Origin: Dehalococcoidales bacterium
Lineage (GTDB): Bacteria > Chloroflexota > Dehalococcoidia > Dehalococcoidales > ARS1013
DNA length: 5,844 nucleotides
Assembly (NCBI GenBank): GCA_030672225.1
Contig: DAOVGW010000043.1
Location: 1 to 5,844, forward strand
Direction: 5' to 3'
Of this stretch, positions 1-4,839 are shown in pieces (the stretch's first letter is position 1; each line of letters starts with the position of its first letter). The notes beneath the pieces are model-generated. The model did no database searches. It was not told the DNA's origin and saw nothing but the letters and a program-made list of their open reading frames with translations. The position numbers were made by a program, and so were the translations under genes.

Positions 1-214
1 CTACGGCAACTACCATCCCCCGGTCTTTAAATGAGCCGGTAGGCTGACACCCTTCCAGCTTAAAATAGAGCTCCCCACAGCCGAACTCCTTCTCCCGTTG
101 GCGAGACCTGACCAGAGGGGTATCCCCCTCGCCTAACGTAAACAGAGGGGTATCAGGCGTAATTGGAAGGAAGTCTTTATATTTAATGAGAATCCCTGGT
201 TTCATTATAGCCAT
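1..214 (-). CDS. thrC: Threonine synthase, N-terminal part (cut by the left window edge)
   Basis: Threonine synthase is a cytoplasmic PLP enzyme that converts O-phosphohomoserine to threonine, the last step of threonine synthesis. Only the first 71 codons are here. Visible are the N-terminal GEGDTPL motif (residues 28-34), typical of the family, and PTGSFKDRGM (58-67), in which Lys63 should form the Schiff base with PLP. The start chosen is ATG at 214-212 (MAIMKPG), preceded by GAGG with a 10-base spacer that lies in the last codons of hom. An ATG three codons further in (205-203) is a possible alternative. The gene begins 5 bases after the hom stop, so translational coupling in an operon is likely. 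Related fold-type II PLP enzymes such as threonine dehydratase share the lysine motif, but the GEGxTPL start and the hom neighbour favour ThrC. Confidence 0.93.
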   Translation of the reverse strand, partial: MAIMKPGILIKYKDFLPITPDTPLFTLGEGDTPLVRSRQREKEFGCGELYFKLEGCQPTGSFKDRGMVVAV

Positions 215-219
215 CTAGT

Positions 220-1521
220 TTAGGCCTCAACTCGAACGAAGTTGCTTATCTCCTTAACCACTTCTAGTGTTTTAAGCTCCTCAAGGGCCTGCACTACTGC
301 CGCTTCTTTAGCTGGATGGGTCATGATAACAATTTCCGCCGTCTCAAGCAGTTCATCAGCCTCCTTCTGGATAACCGAAGAAATGCTGATATTATGGTTA
401 CCTAAAACATTGGAAATCTGAGCCAGGACTCCAGCGCGGTCAGCAATATTCATTCTGATATAGTAGCGTATCTCAATCTCGGTCATCGGCTTAATGGTTT
501 TATCCGGCTTAAGTTGCCACATAGCTCCAGAGCCAACACCAGAGACAATATCCTTTGCTGCTGAGACAACATCAGCGATAACAGCACTGCTGGTAGGCAG
601 GGGACCAGCGCCCTCACCGAGGAAAATTACCTTGCCAATAAGGTCACCATCAACCAGAACCGCATTATAAACACCACCAACCTTAGCCAGAAAGGAGTCT
701 TCCGGAACAAAAACCGGGTGAACCCGGACTTCAATTGCCTTATCACTCCGTTTAGCTATGGCCAGCAGCTTTATGGCAAAGCCCAGCTCTCTGGCATAGC
801 GGAAATCACGGCTACTGAGCCGCGAAATCCCCTCACGGTAGATATCATCCGGTCGGATTTGACTCTGGAAGGCTAAAGAGGCCAGAATAGCCAGTTTGTA
901 GGCGGCATCTATGCCCTCTATATCATTTCCGGGGTCGGCTTCGGCATAGCCTAGCTTTTGTGCCTGGCCAAGAACCGAGGCAAAGTCCGTGTTCTCCTGT
1001 GCCATCCTGGTGAGGATATAATTGGTAGTCCCGTTTATTATGGCATAGATACCGTTTATATAATTTGCTACCAGGTCACGCCGAAAAGGGGCTATCAGGG
1101 GAATGCCACCACCGACGCTGGCTTCATAACGCAGACCGACATTATTTTGTTGGGCTAAAGCCATTAGCTCTGCCCCATACTTGGCAATAACCTCCTTGTT
1201 AGAGGTAACTACATGCTTACCCGCCGAGAGCGCCCTTCTTAGATACTCAAGGGCTGGATTCTCACCCCCGATTGCCTCAACCACTATATCCATTTCAGGT
1301 GTGGTAAAAAATTCCTTATCATCGGTGGTAAAAAGCTGAGGCCCCATTTCTTTCACCTGCGGACGGGACAGGTCTGGCTCTAATACCTTTATCTTTCTAA
1401 GGACAAGGGGACAACCGACCTGCCCGGCCAGAATTTCTGCCTTTTCTATTAATACTCTGGCTACCTGCCCGCCAACTACCCCCAGCCCCATTAAGCCGAT
1501 GCCGATGCTCTGTTTCTTCAT
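220..1521 (-). CDS. hom: Homoserine dehydrogenase with C-terminal ACT domain
   Basis: This 433-residue protein matches the usual length of single-function homoserine dehydrogenases, which reduce aspartate semialdehyde to homoserine with NAD(P)H in the cytoplasm. An N-terminal Rossmann domain carries GLGVVG (residues 12-17). The TSNKEV segment holds the conserved Lys109. The catalytic domain has YEASVGGGIP (132-141), NGTTNYIL (163-170) and the family signature around GYAEADP to DAAYKLA, with Glu194, Asp205 and Lys209 in the positions of the known catalytic residues. A C-terminal ACT domain (about 352-430, starting near YYIRMNIADRAGVLAQI) implies allosteric control, in this family usually feedback by threonine. 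There is no aspartokinase domain, so this is not a ThrA-type fusion. The ATG start is preceded by AGGGG with a 10-base spacer. thrC follows after 5 bases. Confidence 0.97.
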   Translation of the reverse strand: MKKQSIGIGLMGLGVVGGQVARVLIEKAEILAGQVGCPLVLRKIKVLEPDLSRPQVKEMGPQLFTTDDKEFFTTPEMDIVVEAIGGENPALEYLRRALSAGKHVVTSNKEVIAKYGAELMALAQQNNVGLRYEASVGGGIPLIAPFRRDLVANYINGIYAIINGTTNYILTRMAQENTDFASVLGQAQKLGYAEADPGNDIEGIDAAYKLAILASLAFQSQIRPDDIYREGISRLSSRDFRYARELGFAIKLLAIAKRSDKAIEVRVHPVFVPEDSFLAKVGGVYNAVLVDGDLIGKVIFLGEGAGPLPTSSAVIADVVSAAKDIVSGVGSGAMWQLKPDKTIKPMTEIEIRYYIRMNIADRAGVLAQISNVLGNHNISISSVIQKEADELLETAEIVIMTHPAKEAAVVQALEELKTLEVVKEISNFVRVEA

Positions 1522-1545
1522 TGTTTTAGCACCCCTGGTTTGATT

Positions 1546-2820
1546 TTATCCTGCCTGGGCTTTGCTTACTGCAAATGCCCTCATCTCATCATCCAGATAA
1601 CTTATGACCTTGTTTTCCGGGTCATCCATGAGCGATGCCAGCCAATCATCCCTTGCCTGATCTACCAGCGAATTCCTATCCTCGTCAGCAAGCTCCCTGG
1701 TATCACTACCCAGAACCTCAAACAGCCAGTAACCACCAGTGGTAGTGGCCTCTTCATCGCTAATTATCCCACTGACCATATTCAGTTCAGTCTCGGAGGC
1801 AAAGACAAAATCAGAAACGGCCTGGCTCATACTACCTGGGGTGAGCCAGCCAAGGTCACCTTTATCTTCACTAGAGCCGGGTAACTGGGAATGCGAGCTT
1901 GCCAGCTGGTCAAAGTCCTCGCCATCATCAAGCCTGGCTTTTATACTCTGTGCCTCTTCTTCGCTAGCCAGCAACATTGCCTGAACGTGGGCTTCATCTG
2001 AGCCTTCTTTTCTTTCTAAGACCCGAATCAGCCAGTAGCCCAGGCTCTTGGCTTTCTCCTCATCATAGAGCGGCTGGCTTATTACTCCTACCTCAGAGCT
2101 GAAGGCATAATCATCAAGTAACGAAGTGACAAGTAGCTTCCCCAGAACCCCTTGGGGTCGCCAGCCAAGGTCGCCATTATTTTCCTTGGTAAGACTGTCC
2201 AGGGAAAGCTCGCCGGCAATTTCACTAAATTCTTCACCCGCCTCCAGCCTATCCTTGGCCTCAGCCACCTGCGCCTCACTCTCCAGGAACATTGCCATTA
2301 TATGTCTCTGCTCGGTAGACAGTGGCACCTGTGGCTCAAAATACTCTTCCCTCAGCTTATCAAGTAGTAGCTCTACTCTAACTATGTCACTGACTGCCTG
2401 ATTATGGGGCAGGTCATGGTTTTTTAGCTCATCATTAACTTCCTTATCACTAATAGTGATACCTAACTCCAAAGCCCCCTGCCTGATTAGCTCACGCTGC
2501 TGGATTTTCTCTACTACCGAGTCAATCAAAAACAGCATATACTGGCCAGGTTGTCCTCCCGCCTGAAATTTAAGCGCCTGTATGAAGTAATCCATATTAA
2601 ATTTGGTATCATTCACCTCAATTACGGTTTGCTTGAGTGGCTTATACTCGGCAAGATACCACCCATAATAGATTCCAGCGGTGACAAGCCCAACGACAAC
2701 GGCAATGACGGAAATACCTATACTAAGTATAATCCGCTGTCTTCTCTTCTGCCGCTGCCACTGGGAAAGCTGGCGCCTGGTAAACTTGCCTTTTGGTTTT
2801 TCTACCTTCTTTTTCGCCAA
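1546..2820 (-). CDS. Membrane-anchored protein with two tandem parvulin-type (PpiC/SurA/PrsA-like) domains
   Basis: This 424-residue protein is probably an extracytoplasmic folding helper. It has a strongly basic cytoplasmic N-terminus (about 1-29), one membrane segment (about 30-50) and no lipobox, since it contains no cysteine at all; it is therefore a signal-anchored protein and not a PrsA-like lipoprotein. A SurA/PrsA-like helical region (about 65-165) is followed by two rotamase-type domains (about 172-270 and 277-370). Each begins with a conserved His (RHIM, AHVQ), has a central GDLGW (216-220 and 321-325) and ends in GYWL plus a beta strand. The canonical second His of the last strand (GYHI in many relatives) is Trp in both, so isomerase activity is uncertain. 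The start is TTG, with AAGAGG 10 bases upstream and an in-frame stop three codons before it. It lies between mobB (40 bases) and hom (24 bases). Confidence 0.9.
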   Translation of the reverse strand: MAKKKVEKPKGKFTRRQLSQWQRQKRRQRIILSIGISVIAVVVGLVTAGIYYGWYLAEYKPLKQTVIEVNDTKFNMDYFIQALKFQAGGQPGQYMLFLIDSVVEKIQQRELIRQGALELGITISDKEVNDELKNHDLPHNQAVSDIVRVELLLDKLREEYFEPQVPLSTEQRHIMAMFLESEAQVAEAKDRLEAGEEFSEIAGELSLDSLTKENNGDLGWRPQGVLGKLLVTSLLDDYAFSSEVGVISQPLYDEEKAKSLGYWLIRVLERKEGSDEAHVQAMLLASEEEAQSIKARLDDGEDFDQLASSHSQLPGSSEDKGDLGWLTPGSMSQAVSDFVFASETELNMVSGIISDEEATTTGGYWLFEVLGSDTRELADEDRNSLVDQARDDWLASLMDDPENKVISYLDDEMRAFAVSKAQAG

Positions 2821-2830
2821 GAATAGTTAG

Positions 2831-2836
2831 CCTCTT
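2831..2836 (-). promoter_or_regulatory. Ribosome binding site that fixes the TTG start of the parvulin-domain gene
   Basis: AAGAGG on the minus strand stands 10 bases before TTG at 2820-2818. An in-frame TAA at 2829-2827 excludes any longer product, and the next in-frame Met (residue 76) would remove the membrane anchor, so TTG is very probably the real start. Confidence 0.75.
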
Positions 2837-2860
2837 ATTAAAACAGGGTGCCAAAATAGC

Positions 2861-3517
2861 TCAATCGGTCTTAGACGGCTGTCTCCTTAGAGAAATCTCG
2901 AGACTCCTTATTTGTGATACCCCCTTCAGGCTGGAGACCATGGCTACCAGGACATTACCGATAATCTTTTTGGGAAAGGTGCTTAAGGTTATGGGGGCAT
3001 TATTTATGTAAAGAGTAAGCCTTTCTCTTTGGGGTTTTATGAAGCCTTGCTCCAGCAGGTCAGTCAAACCCTTAACATCCTGTGGTGAGAACTGTCTGGT
3101 CTTGGTCTTTAAGGGCTCATCGGTAACAATTGCCATAAGCTTACTCACAGCGCTGAAGGGTGGGCCAACCTCCCGGCGATAAACCTCTATCTTGGGCGCC
3201 TTGCCTTGCTTGAAACCCTCGGCAAGTATAATATCATAGTCTTCACCGAAGAGGTGGGCTATTTCATTGAGGGTTAGCTCCTCTGTCACCGGCTTCATCA
3301 GTACAATCTTATCCGGGGAGCTGATAGCTGTAGCCTCACTCCCGGCCTGGAGATGACGCCAGCTGTCCTTACCCGGTTGGTCTATCTCAAAGCTATGGTG
3401 GCTATGCTTGATGGTAGCTACCCGGTAACCCCTTCGCCGCAGTTCCCCAAGCAGTTTTTCTATAAGGGTTGTCTTTCCTGATTTTGATTTACCGATCACC
3501 GAAATTATGGGGGGCAT
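2861..3517 (-). CDS. mobB: Molybdopterin-guanine dinucleotide biosynthesis protein B with C-terminal extension
   Basis: MobB is a GTP-binding helper of MobA, which joins GMP to molybdopterin to give the dinucleotide cofactor used by many molybdo- and tungstoenzymes. The 218-residue product starts MPPIISVIGKSKSGKTTLIEK, with a Walker A loop at residues 9-16 (GKSKSGKT). It continues with the family-typical ATIKHSHHSFEID (34-46), a GKDSWRHLQAG segment (49-59) and a Walker B-like strand with AEGFK (DIILAEGFK, 95-103). E. coli MobB has about 175 residues; the extra C-terminal part (about 165-210, with MVSSLKGV) resembles an extension I remember from other anaerobe MobB proteins. The ATG at 3517 is preferred: AAGGAG lies 13 bases upstream, and the only longer start (TTG at 3589) falls inside the promoter's -35 element. 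No mobA or molybdoenzyme gene is in view. It is the first gene of the leftward operon. Confidence 0.92.
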   Translation of the reverse strand: MPPIISVIGKSKSGKTTLIEKLLGELRRRGYRVATIKHSHHSFEIDQPGKDSWRHLQAGSEATAISSPDKIVLMKPVTEELTLNEIAHLFGEDYDIILAEGFKQGKAPKIEVYRREVGPPFSAVSKLMAIVTDEPLKTKTRQFSPQDVKGLTDLLEQGFIKPQRERLTLYINNAPITLSTFPKKIIGNVLVAMVSSLKGVSQIRSLEISLRRQPSKTD

Positions 3518-3530
3518 TTCTCCGCTTTCT

Positions 3531-3536
3531 CTCCTT
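3531..3536 (-). promoter_or_regulatory. Ribosome binding site of mobB
   Basis: A perfect AAGGAG on the minus strand precedes the ATG at 3517 with a rather long 13-base spacer. It lies within the predicted 5' leader of about 36 bases and supports the short mobB start. Confidence 0.7.
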
Positions 3537-3544
3537 GCTATGTA

Positions 3545-3560
3545 GTTGGTCTGTTGGTCT
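3545..3560. repeat. Two perfect tandem copies of an 8-base unit in the mobB leader
   Basis: GTTGGTCT is repeated twice head to tail (on the minus strand, AGACCAAC twice), immediately downstream of the TATAAT box of the mobB promoter and covering its likely transcription start. The repeat is certain from the sequence. A role as a regulator binding site is only a possibility, since two copies of 8 bases can arise by chance or slippage. Confidence 0.6.
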
Positions 3561-3589
3561 ATTATAAGTTTTATACGGCTAGAGTGCAA
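3561..3589 (-). promoter_or_regulatory. Sigma-70-type promoter of the mobB-parvulin-hom-thrC operon
   Basis: Read on the minus strand, TTGCAC (3589-3584) is followed after exactly 17 bases by a perfect TATAAT (3566-3561). Transcription would start near 3554, giving a leader of about 36 bases before the mobB ATG. This is the best promoter match in the window and lies where the operon layout requires one. Confidence 0.75.
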
Positions 3590-3594
3590 TTAAA

Positions 3595-3611
3595 CCACTT
3601 TCCAAAAGTGG
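3595..3611. promoter_or_regulatory. Perfect palindrome between the divergent promoters, candidate operator
   Basis: CCACTTT (3595-3601) and AAAGTGG (3605-3611) are perfect inverted repeats separated by CCA. The palindrome overlaps the -35 element proposed for the rightward promoter and begins 6 bases upstream of the -35 of the leftward one, so a bound protein could affect both. It is not followed on the plus strand by a T-run and no gene reads into it, which argues against a terminator. The regulator is unknown. Confidence 0.5.
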
Positions 3612-3628
3612 CTCTGTTATTATATACT
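3599..3628 (+). promoter_or_regulatory. Candidate sigma-70-type promoter of the nucleotidyltransferase gene
   Basis: TTTCCA (3599-3604, four of six consensus bases) and TATACT (3623-3628, five of six) are separated by 18 bases. The start would be near 3635, leaving a leader of about 55 bases before the ATG at 3690. This is a weaker match than the divergent promoter. Confidence 0.5.
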
Positions 3629-3678
3629 ATGAGGCTTCAGGAAAACACTACATCGCCGCCGGATATACTCTTCAGGCT

Positions 3679-3684
3679 AAGGAG
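3679..3684 (+). promoter_or_regulatory. Ribosome binding site that decides the nucleotidyltransferase start
   Basis: AAGGAG ends at 3684, five bases before ATG 3690. The in-frame GTG at 3684 would overlap this site and so cannot easily be used with it; ATG 3690 is therefore the preferred start. Confidence 0.8.
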
Positions 3685-3689
3685 TGGTA

Positions 3690-4784
3690 ATGAAAGCCGT
3701 TATCCTGGTCGGTGGGCAGGGCACCAGACTCAGGCCGCTCACCATAAATACGCCGAAAGCCATGGTGCCGGTGCTTAACAGGCCATTTCTGGAGCATGTT
3801 ATACACCACCTCAGTCGGCATAACGCAAGCGAGATAACCCTGGCGCTAAGCCACCTGGCACAACCAATTTCTGACTATTTTGGCGATGGCTCCCGGTTCG
3901 GGGTCAGGCTTAACTATGTCTTAGAAAAAGCCCCGCTGGGAACAGCCGGAGCGGTGAAAAATACTGAAAGGTCTGAACGGCATTTAGACGAGACCTTTCT
4001 GGTGCTAAACGGCGATATTATTACCGACCTTGACATCACTGCCATGCTGGATTCCCACTGCCGAAAAAAGTCAAAGGTAACTATTGCTCTCACCCCGGTT
4101 GATGACCCCACCAGCTACGGTTTAATAGAAACCGACGCTAAGAGCAGGGTAACGCGATTTCTGGAGAAGCCTAGTTGGAGCCAGGTAACTACCAATATGA
4201 TAAATGCCGGCACCTATATTTTAGAGCCAGATGTTATGGCTTATATCCCGCCCCAGACCAGGTTCAGCTTTGAGCATGAGCTATTCCCACTACTTCTGGA
4301 GCAGGATGTGCCAATCTATGCCTATCCTTCCTCTGCTTACTGGATAGATATAGGCACCCCAGAAAAATACCTGCGGCTAAATAAAGACCTGCTCAGCGGC
4401 AAAAGTAGCCAGTATAGTCTTGGCTCAGGTGGTAAAGTTGTCATTGGGGAGCAGAGTGATATTCACCCGACAGCTCAGATAAGCGGGCCGGCAGTGATAG
4501 GTAGTAACTGCACTATTGGGCCGGGGGTCAGGCTAATCGGGCCAGTGGTCATTGGCTCTGGTTGTGTGATACTGGATGATTCTGTGATTACCGAATCTGT
4601 TATCTGGCAGGCTGTTAATATAGGAAAGGGGACTACAGTAAGGCGTTCCATTATTGCCTCAAACTGCCGCCTTGATGATGGCAGCATTGTGGAAGAAGCG
4701 GTGCTGGGGGACAATGTTACCGTGGCCAGTGGTTATAAACTGGAAGCAGGAAGCAAAATCTGGCCGGGGACGGCAGTTGGGTAA
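3690..4784 (+). CDS. Sugar-1-phosphate nucleotidyltransferase with C-terminal left-handed beta-helix (mannose-1-phosphate guanylyltransferase-like)
   Basis: This 364-residue cytoplasmic enzyme should make an NDP-sugar and pyrophosphate from NTP and a sugar-1-phosphate, for glycan or glycoconjugate synthesis. The N-terminal catalytic domain (about 1-235) shows the family loop GGQGTRLRPLT (8-18) and TPKAMVPV with Lys23, then PLGTAGAV (82-89), LNGD with metal-binding Asp109, the sugar-binding EKP (158-160) and NAG (171-173), and WIDIGTPEKY (217-226) with a second metal ligand, Asp219. Residues about 250-364 are hexapeptide repeats (for example SGPAVIGS and IGPVVIGS) that form a left-handed beta-helix. 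This layout fits GDP-mannose pyrophosphorylase, but glucose-1-phosphate thymidylyl- or uridylyltransferase cannot be excluded, as substrate choice cannot be read reliably from sequence. It is transcribed divergently from mobB; acs follows 55 bases later. Confidence 0.9.
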   Translation: MKAVILVGGQGTRLRPLTINTPKAMVPVLNRPFLEHVIHHLSRHNASEITLALSHLAQPISDYFGDGSRFGVRLNYVLEKAPLGTAGAVKNTERSERHLDETFLVLNGDIITDLDITAMLDSHCRKKSKVTIALTPVDDPTSYGLIETDAKSRVTRFLEKPSWSQVTTNMINAGTYILEPDVMAYIPPQTRFSFEHELFPLLLEQDVPIYAYPSSAYWIDIGTPEKYLRLNKDLLSGKSSQYSLGSGGKVVIGEQSDIHPTAQISGPAVIGSNCTIGPGVRLIGPVVIGSGCVILDDSVITESVIWQAVNIGKGTTVRRSIIASNCRLDDGSIVEEAVLGDNVTVASGYKLEAGSKIWPGTAVG

Positions 4785-4789
4785 ATATG

Positions 4790-4806
4790 GCGGCGGTAAC
4801 GCCTGC
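4790..4806 (+). other. Small hairpin in the nucleotidyltransferase-acs gap
   Basis: GGCG (4792-4795) pairs with CGCC (4800-4803) across a GTAA tetraloop of the stable GNRA type. Two further pairs (4790-4791 with 4805-4806) form if T4804 is bulged. No T-run follows, so it is not a convincing intrinsic terminator; it may only be a processing or stability element, or chance. Confidence 0.35.
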
Positions 4807-4829
4807 TGAAAGCCCACAAGCTAAGACAG

Positions 4830-4834
4830 GGAGG
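4830..4834 (+). promoter_or_regulatory. Ribosome binding site of the acs-like gene
   Basis: GGAGG stands 5 bases before ATG 4840. It favours this start over the in-frame ATG at 4858, six codons further in. Confidence 0.8.
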
Positions 4835-4839
4835 AAACA

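Noticed and set aside
1540..1884. 114-codon plus-strand frame opposite the parvulin gene
   Set aside because: It is a shadow of the coding strand, without ribosome binding site or family resemblance. Similar peptides in other plus-strand shadow frames here only mirror the repeated GDLGW region.
3595..3611. Palindrome as an intrinsic terminator
   Set aside because: The stem is A+T-rich and short, no T-run follows on the plus strand, and no transcript is expected to enter it from either side.
3623..3682. TATACT and CTTCAGG each occurring twice upstream of the nucleotidyltransferase
   Set aside because: The distances between the two motifs differ (6 and 0 bases) and the second TATACT has no -35 match at 16-18 bases, so this is probably chance.
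3684..3689. GTG start for the nucleotidyltransferase
   Set aside because: The GTG overlaps the AAGGAG ribosome binding site; ATG 3690 has ideal spacing and gives the usual MKAVIL start.
3690..4784. Nucleotidyltransferase as MobA, the partner of the adjacent MobB
   Set aside because: MobA is about 190-200 residues with a different N-terminal loop and no beta-helix. Here the loop, EKP and NAG motifs and hexapeptide repeats are those of sugar nucleotidyltransferases.
4790..4806. Hairpin as a transcription terminator between the nucleotidyltransferase and acs
   Set aside because: Only a 4-base perfect stem plus two pairs across a bulge, and no T-run after it.
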